Origin: Flaccisagitta enflata
Taxonomy: Eukaryota > Chaetognatha > Sagittoidea > Aphragmophora
DNA length: 64,000 bases
Reading direction: 5' to 3'
Assembly (NCBI GenBank): GCA_965153355.1
Contig: OZ231128.1
Location: 11,222,001-11,286,000, forward strand
Shown: positions 1-10,845 of the stretch, one piece after another
Position numbering within the stretch: the stretch's first letter is position 1
Layout: each line of letters starts with the position of its first letter
Made by a program: the position numbers and the translations under genes
The notes under the pieces: generated by a model
The model's database searches: none
The model's input: the letters and a program-made list of their open reading frames with translations, nothing else
Told to the model about the DNA's origin: nothing

Positions 1-3000
1 CTCTCAAAGACACACACCGTGGAGATTCCACCGGTGGGTACAGTCGTGTTTTGGTTTTGTCAACTAGTAGCGCTACCTGTCTACTTGCTATGGTTGCAAA
101 TTAGAAAAACAAAAAGTTCTTGAGAACAAAGTCGAGTGAGGTTTAAAACACAAATTTGACCAAGGACCAAAAGTAAACAGATGAATAAGTAATGATCTTG
201 TGTAACAAATGTATTGGCCGACAGCCCGGCCGAATGACTGAACTACCTGAAGACACTAAACAAGTGACGCAGGGTCACAATATCGTTGTGGACGGTTGGG
301 CAGGGGCATCCAACCCCCATCCACACTTCAACGCCTTCCTTCCATTACCCACACACCCTGACCTGTTCTTAGATTTATGGCCAAGATGGTATCTAATACG
401 CTCGTTTTTCCACTTTTCGACTTGATCATCACGGACCGACGGACGGACAGTCTCTCATGGAGTTGCGTGTTCGCAACGAAAAACAAAAGACAACCAAATT
501 TTTCCAACTGAAGTAACAAATTCACTCCCATTTTCAGGAAGTACGGATTTAAGCGAAGCCCTTTCGTCGGTGACGATCACGCCTCAGTCTTCTCTTGAAA
601 GTCAGTTGAGTCTGGATAGAAACCATCAAGGATCTGCACAAAGGCAGTGTTCCTCCGCCGCCACGCAAACTGGCGTAAGAATCTTTTCTCACTCATTTGT
701 TTTGGTTTTGAGTGGGGTGTTGGGTATCCAATTTTACCGATCATTCACATTTTGGCTCGCTCATACCCCCTTCTCTCGGCCTGTTCCGCCCATTTTGCCT
801 ATACCATGTCTGGTAAATTGTGTTGTTTTGTATGAGCTGAGACTGTGTTTTATATACCCTGTGTAATTTTTTATAGACTTTATCGTTTCTCTATTTTCAG
901 AATGGAAGTGGAGGATCGTCCGTCTGTTCCCCTACTGCTTGTACCAGCACGTCATTGACACAAAGCCAAGGCCAACCGGCTTATAACCTGTCTACCGTCC
1001 AATCCGCCAATCAGGTAGCGATGATTGTGACCTAATTGCATGCCCGAACAAATGAATAACCATGGCAAAAAAGAAAACTGGACATGGCGGTTTTTGATCC
1101 CTTTGACCGGTTCAGTCTCAATGAAAATACAAAAAATCAGTGACCGTTTGAAAGATCTTCGAAAGTTCTTCAAATCTAGACCAAGCAGAAAGTTGCAGCT
1201 CAAATCGTTTAGAAATGGCAACAATTTGAAATGAGCGTCACCATAATCTATCAATAGAAGGAATTTTGTATTTTTTGTTCTGTCTTTAAAAGCATAGAAA
1301 ACATATCTGAGAAAAGGAAACTAAGAAAAATTCAAGAGAAAATGAAAATATAACTCATTATCTACAAAATGGCGCCAAGCAGACATTTTTGGGTCAATCC
1401 GTTAAGAAATGGTAATCAAATAAAGACATTTAGTCCATGAATTCAAGTTAGTAAAAAACATCATATCTGGCAGATTTCAATTTGATACTTTTTTTTCAAA
1501 TTAACATAACTTCTAGAGTTTTTAAGTTAGAATTTTGTTCAACAATTCAAATTGAAGATTTTTCAAAGCTCTTTAGAATGCCTATAGATTTTTTGTACTT
1601 TCTCAAAAGCAGCACCAAGTTATGGTAGAAATAAGCAATGTCCGATTTTTTTTTTGGCCATGGTTATATCGGCAAGATGAGAGGCGCGTTTCCAGTGTGA
1701 GACAATCGCGTTTTCATCGGGTCACTCCGTCGCTTGCTACAATCATTCGCTCGCACGACTCTGCTCAATCTTATCACTTACTCTGCTCATTCGCTTCGCA
1801 ATGTTTTGCTTCACAAGGCTGGCTTCACTCGCTTGCCTCGCTCACTCACTTGTGGGACTGTTGAAATTTTTGAATCTGCGTTCACACTGAAAACGTGTTT
1901 AACATGAATGATCGCGTTTCTTATAGTCACTACCTAGTAACACACAGTGTTCACTAATATCATTCTCATCCATATCGCTTGTGCCGAACTTATTCATTCC
2001 GGCCAACGGAGTGAAGGCGTTGATTACAGGTGGCGTTGCTTCCGACGGCAACCCTGATGCCATTAACATTCATTATATCGCTTTTATCTTATCAAAGGTG
2101 CCAAGCTTATTCATTCCGGCCAACGTAATGACGGGGTTGATGACATGTGGTGTTGCTTCCGGCAGCAACTTTGACGCCATAACCATTCATTATATCGCAT
2201 TTATCTTATCGCAGGTGCCAAGCTTATTCATTCCAGCCAACGTAATGACCGGGTTGATGACAGGTGGTGTTGCATTCGGCAGCAACTCAGACGCCATCAC
2301 CTTTCATTATATCACTTTTATCTTATCGCAGGTGCCTTATTCATTCCAGCCAACAGAATGACGCCGTTGATTACAGGTGGTGTTGCTTCGTATCACTTTT
2401 ATCTTATCGCAGGTCCCAAGCTTATTCATTTCAACCAATGGAATGAAGGTGTAAATGACAGGTGGCGTTGCTTCAGGCGGCAACTCTGATGCCATCACCA
2501 TTCATTATATCACTTTATCTCATCACAGGTGCCAAGCTTATTCATTCCGGCCAATGGAATGACGGCGTTGATGACAGGTGGCGCTGCTTCCGGCGGCAAC
2601 TCGGACGCCATCACCATTCAACTCAAGGAAAACTCTTCCAAGGATGAAGCGCCCTCTGTTGCTGGCTTCTTCCTGCCCATATCTGCCATTGGCAAACATT
2701 TAGCCGCCAGTTTGCAGGTTTGTGTCACTATTAAACCCTTCCAAAGACAAAGCGGTCCTCCCGCAAACATTTTGATCGCAAAATCCGAGGTTCATTTCCG
2801 CCAAAACCTTCACCTACCAACTCTCATTCATTCTTTCACTCATTCTTTCATTGAACCATTCATTTATTCATCCATTAATTCACTCAATAATAAAGAACAT
2901 TCATTCTTACAGAATGTTCATAGATTACATTCAATCATAAATTACATTCGTTCATAAATGATATGTATTCATGAATATAATGTTCACTCATAAAAAAAAA

Positions 3001-6000
3001 AAGAAAACAACTAATCGTTGACCTACTCGGCCTTGTTCATTTTTCTTTTTCCCCCAGACTGAGTTGGTGCAGGCGGCGTTAGGATGTCAAATAACGCAAG
3101 CGCAGTCCAACGCCGTGTCAGCCTCTCCGAAAACAGAAGACACTTCCCCTTCATCCTCGACTTCGGCGCCTCTTCAAGCGAACGGCGCGAAACCCGCTGG
3201 CGATGGCGTGAGTCAGCTGGACTCCACGCCGCAGCAACATTCTCCACCTCAGCAGCAGCAACAACAACAACAGCAGCAACAGCAGAACAACAGCGTTGCG
3301 AGTACCGACTCGAGTGCTTATCATCTTTCCGCGTATGCCACCACCGCTTCACACGAGACCGCCAACAACTGTCAATCCTGCGATGTATCATCAGCATCGT
3401 CGGGCCAGCAGCCGCAACACCAGCACCAATCGCAGGCTTTGTTTTCACCGAGTTCCTTGTCAGATGACGCTTCCCAGCAACAACAACAACAACAACATTC
3501 GTTTCCATTTGTTCAGCATCAGCCGTTATACTTTTCGCCGACGTCGCAGCTCGGCGTTGCCGGCGCCACTGCTGGAAGCGCCCCCGTTCCGTCTTCTTTA
3601 GCGGCTTCGGGTTCTTTGATGACTCCGCCGCCTCATTTGCAACATATCATATTCACCAACGCCGGGAACGCGTACGTAGCCATACCGCCGGAGACGCTTA
3701 TCGCCGCGCAAGGGACGGAAATGGGCTGTAACCTACTCGCTAGTGAGAAACTATTACAACAACAACAACAGCAACAGCTAAACCAATACATCTATCACCC
3801 GCAATTCTACTCAACAGCGCCACCAGATTCTTCTCAACAACAGCCGCAACAACAGGGTCCTTCCTCTCTACAACAACAACAGCCCTCCGCCGTTCCAGTT
3901 GGGTTAGGCTTCCACCACCCTCACCAACAGTCTCATTATCAGTCGTCGCCGCCGCAGCAGCAGCAACAGCAACAACCATCGCAGCAGCAGTGCATATCTT
4001 CCACTCATCCTTTTCTCCCTCGTCCCGCCGCCCATTTTCGTTCTTCCGATCCTTCCGCCGTCATGATTCCTCCTCCGCCTCCTCCTGCGTTGGGCGCTGA
4101 TGACGTTTCGGCTACGAAATCTCCCACTTCCTCTAGTCAACCGTTGATGGATTGTAATACCGCCGCCAATATTTCGGCGATAGGTGGTGCAGAAGGCGAC
4201 ATAATTGATGGCTCTTCTGACAATACCCCGAGTAAATATCAGCACCATCAGCAACAACAACAACAGCATCCCCAACGTCCTCAACAACACCCTCATTTGC
4301 AACAGCAACATCCCGTCGGCGGTAGTTCGCAAATGCCTCCCTTCGCGTTTGGCCACCCGTCCGTCATCGGCTTGCCTCCTCGTCCTACGTCCACTCCTCC
4401 ATCTCATTTCCCCAATAGCGTACCCACGTCCTCCGCTTACCTGCTCGAAGACATTGTCCGGCCCAATTCTCAGGTAATATCAATAAAACTGGTCCATTGA
4501 TTTTGGTGAAAAGGTATGAGTACGTTTCTGGATCCTGTCTTGTAGAGGTTGGACAATGCTTAGGCCTACTTTGTGGGCTTTTGAATGTTTGAACTTAAAT
4601 TCCCTATGGACTTCGCTTTAATTTTATCCGTTCTTGCTTTTAGTCCCTGCTTGTCCTTGGTCTCTGCTTGCTCTTGGCCTTTGCTTAAGCTTGGACTCTG
4701 CGTGCGCTTATACTTTGCTTGCAATGGTACTTCGCAAGCTTTTAGTCGTTGACCACTAGGTTTTGGACTGCTGGTTTTGAATTCAGCTGGATTTCGGACT
4801 GAGCTCGCTGTTGGACTTGGGATCTTGCATTCAAATCCATTCGGTTCTTGTCTTGATTTCGGGCCAGGCCTGTATATTCGAGTTCCCCCCCCCCCCCCCG
4901 GGGGGGTGGAAATCAAAGGGTCTGGAGATGGGGAAGGAAATCAAAAAGGGAAAAAAAGAGAAAGAAAGGAATTTTGGGGAAAATATAACTTTTTACAGTA
5001 CCAAATCATAAAACTCAATTAGTAAAACACAATTTAACTATACAGTAAAACACAATTTAACTATATTTTTTTTGCTATATGGGGAAGAAAACCATGGATA
5101 CAAAAATGTGACGCGACGCATCGCGGGGAAGAAAATCAAAGGCAGGGGGGAAAAAAAATCAAAAGCCACTCAAGAATATACACCCCTGTTTCGGGCTTAT
5201 CTTGCTTTCTGACTTTGTATCTTGCTTTAGCACTTGGCTTGCTATTGCACCTGTCGCTTTATTTTTGAACTTAGCTTGTATTTAGTCGTTTTTTATTTAT
5301 TTTTTGTCGTTGCTTGCTTTTTGTCGTTGTAGTCTGCATTCAGTCGGGCTTGTTTCTTGAAGTTGTTTCCTTTCGGTTTCCTTTCGAGTCTTCCTCCACT
5401 GATTTTAAAATGCTTCAACAAATCTTCATCGAATTAGATACCCCATTCCACATCCTTGTGTCATGTACTACATTCAAATGACATTTTTCCCCTTTTAACC
5501 CCTCCTTCCCCCCCCCGTTATATTATGTCTGATCTTCAGCCGTCTGCCGCCGCTGCCTCGCAACATCACATGATGGGGGGCGTCGGGGGCCCCGTCGGCG
5601 CCGCAACTAGTATTCTTGGTGGCGGTGCGAACGGAGGCGCTATACAGTTCCGCCAACCATCATTTCCCACCGCCGCCGCCGCAGCCGCCGCCGCATCCTC
5701 CATGTACTCTTCCTTCAACGCCGCCGCAGTTTTACCGCCGTATCAACAATATTTCGCCGCCGTGGCCGCGGCAGCAGCCGCTCCTCCTCAATCGGGAGGA
5801 GGCGGTAGTTGTTACCCACCGACGTCGGCGGCCAGCGACCCCAACGCCGCCGCCGCCGCTTCAGTGCAACAACAACAACAACAATTTCTACAGCAACAGC
5901 AACAACTGTATTATCAAAACCTGGTACAGTATCAAGCCGCGCAACAAATGGTAGTCGCGGGTGGTGGTGGTGGTGGTGGTGGCCCCCCACCGGTGGATCC

Positions 6001-6211
6001 GGCGTCCGTTATGGCGGCTGGACCGCCTCCTCCTCTTTCGCATCCTCCACATGGCCCTCCGCTTTATGGGGGTGGTATGGGCTGTAGCACCGACGCCGAG
6101 TCTATCGCCACTTCCGAGGTCGTCTCTTTAGAGGAATCGGTAAAATCACCCGACTCTAGCATCGATGGACAGGGACCCATGGGATTTTCCTCCGGGGATG
6201 GCCAATCGTAA
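1..6211 (+). CDS. Gln/Ala/Gly-rich protein, 3' part of a multi-exon gene, 5' incomplete
   Basis: Exons 1-37 (tentative), 538-674, 901-1014, 2529-2717, 3058-4473 and 5540-6211 (stop TAA). All junctions have GT/AG ends and compatible phases: the first junction is phase 1, the others phase 0. About 854 codons remain. I do not recognise the family. The visible protein is low-complexity: Ser/Thr-rich at first, then several polyQ runs coded by mixed CAA/CAG, His/Pro-rich stretches, a PPPPPP run near 4070, and in the last exon polyAla, polyGly and another polyQ block. It ends in an acidic Ser-rich tail (DAESIATSEVVSLEESVKSP) that looks like a conserved motif. Composition suggests a nuclear or RNA-binding regulator, but this is inference. 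An N-terminal domain that would identify it lies left of the window. The acceptor of the exon at 2529 is preceded by tandem copies of itself. Confidence 0.72.
1682..1935 (+). mobile_element. Short element with CACTCGCTTCG-type internal repeats
   Basis: Lies in the intron 1015-2528. It has a GCGTTTCCAGTGTGA-like left end, a core of loosely repeated CACTCGCTTCG/CTTACTCTG units and a right end with TTCACACTGAAAACG followed by a GCGTTT-TAGTCACTA motif. The same plan recurs at 37081-37386 and, inverted, at 39173-39420. Ends here are decayed. Confidence 0.5.
1981..2528 (+). repeat. Tandem copies of the 3' splice site plus exon start (117-bp unit)
   Basis: Five copies start at 1981, 2098, 2215, 2332 and 2413, each matching the genuine exon that begins at 2529 (GTGCCAAGCTTATTCATTCC and the following ~100 bases, with mismatches). 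Copies from 2098 on are preceded by a TTATCTTATCGCAG-like acceptor. The unit is 117 bp (39 codons) for the first three periods. Because 117 is a multiple of 3, the reading frame stays open from 1981 to 2361. The copy at 2332 is shortened to 81 bp. Confidence 0.9.
4885..4907. repeat. poly(C)-poly(G) junction
   Basis: A run of 15 C followed directly by a run of G inside the intron 4474-5539. This may be a real self-complementary tract or a sequencing or assembly artefact. The rest of this 1.07-kb intron shows no other feature. Confidence 0.6.
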
Positions 6212-6293
6212 GGATTGTGTATTCATATATGACTATATGTATACAGACGATTGTAGAGAGTGACTCAACTTCCAGGATATGAGAGAGATAAAT

Positions 6294-6299
6294 ATTAAA
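6294..6299 (+). terminator. Candidate polyadenylation signal (ATTAAA)
   Basis: ATTAAA lies 83 bp after the stop codon at 6209-6211. It is a common variant of AATAAA. Only its position and sequence support it. Confidence 0.3.
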
Positions 6300-6480
6300 A
6301 AGAAATTATGTTTCTGATCGTTTTTATTCGGCGACGAATGAAGATCTGACATTTCGCAACGCATTGGAGGAAATTATTTTCGAAAAGAAAATATTGATGG
6401 ACCAAAAAAAAAAAAAAAACTCCACAAACTAGTCATTTCATGTCGACGATGTTTTTTCATAAACCTTTTAAATAATGAAT

Positions 6481-6612
6481 TAATGAAGCAAACACATCAG
6501 TTATGGGTTCACATATATTTATGAATTTTCGAGAGCAATTTGGCTCGCTCAATTCAGATTATTTTCCACCGATGAATGGATGTGAACCCATAACTGCCGT
6601 TTTGCTTCATTA
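6481..6612. mobile_element. 132-bp inverted-repeat MITE
   Basis: TAATGAAGCAAA...GTTATGGGTTCACAT at the left pairs with ATGTGAACCCATAAC...GCTTCATTA at the right. The terminal TA at each end may be the target-site duplication. Confidence 0.7.
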
Positions 6613-6742
6613 CCAATTATTCACCATACTGTTGTCTCTGAAAGATGAAACCTTACTTTGGATTCATGGCCATAGGCATGCTTCTTGTATGAAATGGTGG
6701 TATCAACCTTGTCATAAATCCGAGAGCAGAACAAAGTTTCTA

Positions 6743-6883
6743 CAGTGGAACCCCGCAATAACAGACCCGCTTTTAAAGGTTCCCATCAATAAAGGTCAAC
6801 ATTTCAAAATCCCAAATGATAGTTTTTAATGTGATTTCACCTCTTTTAAAGTGAACCTGAGATAAAGGTGCAAAATCTTCAGT
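6743..6883 (-). mobile_element. Truncated CAGTGGAACCCCGC-type MITE
   Basis: Begins after TA with CAGTGGAACCCCGCAATAAC and runs with good similarity to the reverse complement of the complete element at 31176-31348. It breaks off before its second terminal repeat, where a different repeat (CGACCGGGGCAACTGGGTGC) starts. Confidence 0.7.
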
Positions 6884-8301
6884 CGCATCTCGACCGGGGC
6901 AACTGGGTGCTTCACATAGCAAAAGTTGGGAGTATCCCTTCACCTTACTTAAGTAATGTGGAGGAGTCAAAATCATGAAAATGACTATTTCCTTTTTTCA
7001 AAATTCCTTCATTTTCCGTTTTTGTTTTGGCTTTAAAGTTCCCACAGATTTCCCAGAATTCAGCAAAATCCTGTGTAGTTTTGTTACAAAAAGGATAATT
7101 ATTTGTTTTAAAAAATCATGATGTATGTAGAAATAAACTAAAACATCAGAAAATAAGCTATGAAAGAGGTTTTAAAAAGGCAGAATTACAACTTTATGAA
7201 CAGTAGAAGTTTGTGAAAGCTGATTCAAACAATGTCAGCATATTGTTTTATCCCACTGCATTATGCAAATTAGGTCCTCAAAAACAATTTTCTAAAAAAC
7301 GGAAGATGAACGATTTTTGATAAAAGAAAAATCGTAAGAGTCCTAAAATTAGCCACTACACATTTGGTAAAGAGGGCAAAAAGAGATAAACAACTTTTTC
7401 TATGCGAAGCACCCAACCAGGGCAACGATGTATAGGACTGAGAAACATCGACACCTACCCCCTACCCTATCGATATCGGCTTAAATTTTTAGTCACCGAG
7501 CCGATTTTTTAATTTTGACCTGTTACCAGAATATTATACTGAGCAGTTAAAAGCAAGTAAGCATCACCAGGAGAAGATGGTTAAACATTTTCCGTCACAG
7601 TTCTACATTTTGTTTTCAATGATTGTAAATATTGAACATCAATTCTGCTTACACATAACTACTTTATTGGTTATAGTTCAGAATAGCTGTCTCTCAATTG
7701 ATTAAGAAAGGAAGTTTTTTGTCGATGTTGAGCTAAAATAAATGTTGAATTTAAGTTGTGTAGCGTGGTTAGATAGTACAAAATTTATAGAAATTAAGGA
7801 TTTTTAGTCTTATATGTTTTTTACTTTTCATTATTTTCATTAATTGTAATTGGAGACAATTACCTTTAACTCGAACCAACCTATCCCTTCATCAGTAAGT
7901 TAAAGAAAATATAGGTCAATATTTATACAAAAACTTTGTCCTCTCTCTGAATTATAACTTTGTCTGATCGCTTAGTCAGCAGCGACATTTTACATTTCTG
8001 GCCTCAAAATATTTACTCGCATCGACCCTCACTGTATTCATCTGATAATCAAAATGCGAAACTCCATTGAGTGAATGCAGTAACGCGACATGTGGTCAAA
8101 TAATAATCCGGCTGCAAGTCGCTCTTTCCTATATCATATAGACAATTTAGTCATTTACTTCGAAAAAAAGTGTTAGATCATTTGGATCCCATCGTTGCTA
8201 AACACACAGCTGCCTATCATTTATTCCATTGGGTTGTGTCAATATGCGATAGTTTTGAATGGACCATAGTGGTTAAGGAATATATGGATTAAAATTTTGT
8301 A

Positions 8302-8505
8302 CAGTTGAACCCCGCTTTAACCGATTTCAGGGGATTAACTTTCTTCGTAATTTTCTTCTGTTATAAGCAGGACTTGTGTTATAAGCGGACTTCTGTAATT
8401 GGCAATAATGGAAATAAAATAAATTTATTTGAAGGGACCATGAATTTGCATCTGGTATAAGTGGAATTCTGTTGGTGGCGGGTCCGTTAGAGCGGGGTTT
8501 AACTG
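8302..8505. mobile_element. 204-bp MITE with CAGTTGAACCCCGC ends
   Basis: TA, then CAGTTGAACCCCGCTTTAAC at the left; GAGCGGGGTTTAACTG then TA at the right. A TA duplication and CAGT termini are typical of the Tc1/mariner/pogo superfamily. Decayed relatives lie at 22210-22325 and 38195-38338. Confidence 0.75.
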
Positions 8506-9357
8506 TAAGTATTTTGGTATATTTTTTTTATTTCATGGATTTTGTTTTTTAAAGTTATTGTGATAAAGATATGCATATTTAATGACTTGACCAATAATGT
8601 AGATAATTGAGTTATTTATAATTTTTCTATTATTAAATTTGTTTTATTATTAAATTTGTCCATAACATCGAAATAAATTTTGCAGATTGACACGCCTGAT
8701 TATTCCATCAAGTCAACCTTTCCCCTCTTCATATAAAATTTTCCATTTTTGATTTAATCCAGCATGTCAATATATTTTTCTTGCAGTGTTAATCAAATGG
8801 TTGATACAGACAGGTGTTCTTAATTGGTGGAAATGTATGGAGCACATAAACACTTGAGTACCTCGAAATTAGTGCATGTTCACCTACGTTAGGATAAAAA
8901 TTGGAGAGAGAATTAGAGAATGTCTGTATGAATCAACATTGGGTATGCAATATGTAAGATAAAACCAAGCAGTGCGCTATCTTAATTCAACCCAATATCT
9001 CAATATCTAGAGTAAAATGTTAATCACTTTGTGGGGCTTAAATCACATACAATCATGCCACCATTTATTTTTCCTCAGTGTAGAAAGTTGCTCTTCTTTT
9101 TCCTTCTCCTTGACCTTGTTCATTTCAATGTGAATAACTTAAGTATTAGCATATGATATTGATATGGTTTCCGGAGCCCTTCGAGACCATGATTTTCGGA
9201 TTCCTCGGCAAAAATACTGCAGACTAGCTGAAAATGACATATTTCTAGCAATTTCGAAGCATCTTTTGTCCCTTCAGAACATAAGACCCTTCAGTGGATA
9301 TTTTGCCGCCCCATCTTTTCCGTGGATAGAAATAGAATAGCTCATCAAAACTTGAGA

Positions 9358-9365
<8 letters not shown>

Positions 9366-9409
<44 letters not shown>

Positions 9410-9470
9410 AGAGACACAGAGACACAGAGACAGAGACAGACAGACACAGATACACACACAGACAAAGGCA
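9366..9470 (+). repeat. (GA)n then ACAGAG-type microsatellite
   Basis: About 20 GA units followed by degenerate GACACA/GACAGA repeats. Open frames reading through it on both strands are artefacts of the repeat. Confidence 0.9.
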
Positions 9471-9549
9471 GATAGATGCTTGTAGATTTATATATATATA
9501 TTGCTGAGCTTTATTGCTATCATCATTTTTAGTCGCGTGCATTTTTGGG

Positions 9550-9806
9550 AAAATGCGAAAAATAGGGAAAAATAAAAAAAGATTCGAAAATTCATAGCTC
9601 CAAAACTATTGATCGCACAGAATTCTGCTTGGCGTCATCTGAAAGAGGAGAATTAGCTTTTTCTTAGCTGTTAATTTCATGCGTAGTCCCATTCGGCCCG
9701 AAAAAAGCATCAACTTTCCCAAAAAACTCACAGGAAAAAGGGAAAACCAAATTCCTCCGCAGGTCTCAAAAAGCCGAAGGTATTCTTCGACTTTTTTCCA
9801 AATGAG
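9550..9806 (+). repeat. Dispersed repeat, copy 1 of 2 in the window
   Basis: About 250 bp that recur in the same orientation at 39975-40223. Shared landmarks are TATTGATCGCACAGAATTCT, GGCGTCATCTGAAAGAGGAG and CTCAAAAAGCCGAAGG. It shows no terminal repeats or coding potential. Confidence 0.75.
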
Positions 9807-10109
9807 AGACCTTTTTTGATGATTTTTTTCACTTTTTTTTATATTTTGTCCTTTAGTTAGGTATTAAACAATTTTCACGTATTAAACAATTTTCACCTAC
9901 AGCAAATATATTGTCAAGTCTACAGTCATATTAAAGGCGAGAGTCTCATGATTCTAGTTATGTTTTTTATTTCTAAACATTCCAATTTTAACATTATCAA
10001 ATATAATAAAATATACAACTATTGATCCAATGACGGCAATCATTGTTCCAGCAGACCCTCCGCTCTTCTAGCAAAACTTAGAATAAGTGGTGTGGCACGC
10101 TAGTGAATA

Positions 10110-10229
10110 AACAAGGCCAAGTAAGCCAATAAGGTGCGATGTGTGGATCGTCCAACGGATGCGTTACAGACGGATCAACCAACCAACGGACAGAGCCAGC
10201 TATAGAGGTGCTTTGTCGCACCTAAAAAG
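10110..10229 (+). mobile_element. AACAAGGCC/terminal-hairpin short repeat (AGGTGC stem)
   Basis: Starts AAACAAGGCCAAGTAAGCC and ends TATAGAGGTGCTTTGTCGCACCTAAAAAGC. The terminal stem is AGGTGC/GCACCT. A near-identical copy lies at 26120-26235. Confidence 0.8.
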
Positions 10230-10476
10230 CTAATCCCTTTTTCCTCATACATCATGCATGTGATATTAATATGTCATTGCGCACACTTGTGTCATAAGTC
10301 CGAGCGGCATGTCCAAAATTGGTTTATACCGACTCTCTCATTAGAGTAACTGAAATATTTATACTAGTACTGCATATAACTATTTACATACAGACAGTAA
10401 AAAATAAATGTGAGTAGCTTGAGCGTTGGTACAGAATTATGATGATTTAAAATGCGGGAAAATTCTTTATTTCTAC

Positions 10477-10664
10477 AACAAGGCTGGATACACGGCTACA
10501 CAAGTCGCGTGCGGGTGGGCAGGGGCAGTGATGAAATAGACCTGCAAGGCAGTTGGGCAGGAGCTGTAACCCCGAAACCGCCGCAAAACGCCGAAAAAGC
10601 TAAGTGTTACCGACCGACCGACGGACAGAGTGGGTTGTAGAGTCGCGTGCACGCGACTAAAGAA
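10477..10664 (+). mobile_element. AACAAGGCC/terminal-hairpin short repeat (AGTCGCG stem)
   Basis: Starts AACAAGGCTGGATACACGGC, contains GTGGGCAGGGGCAGT and GACCGACCGACGGAC, and ends with hairpin AGTCGCG-TGCA-CGCGACT plus AAAGAAG. Confidence 0.8.
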
Positions 10665-10763
10665 GAGAACTAACTTTTTTTTTTGAGGGAAAAAAATGAG
10701 GCTTAGTTTATTGTCTTATATTGTGACAAAATCTTGTTCTACGTATCGGGCCTGGGGGACGTT

Positions 10764-10845
10764 CACATGGGCGTCTCAAGTACCTTCTCAAGCACTATTT
10801 TCTATAGGAAGAAGGTGCTTGAGAAGGTACTTAAGACATCCATGT
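10764..10845. repeat. Short near-perfect palindrome
   Basis: CTCAAGTACCTTCTCAAGCAC pairs with GTGCTTGAGAAGGTACTTAAG around a 20-bp loop; the outer ACATGG/CCATGT bases also pair. No known RNA gene is recognised. Confidence 0.75.

Noticed and set aside
3023-4407. Minus-strand and alternative plus-strand frames inside the polyQ exon
   Set aside because: Overlapping shadows; the 478-codon plus frame has phase-consistent splice sites at both ends.
6503-6829. 108-residue plus-strand frame
   Set aside because: It spans the MITE at 6481-6612 and a second element; no splice sites or family resemblance.
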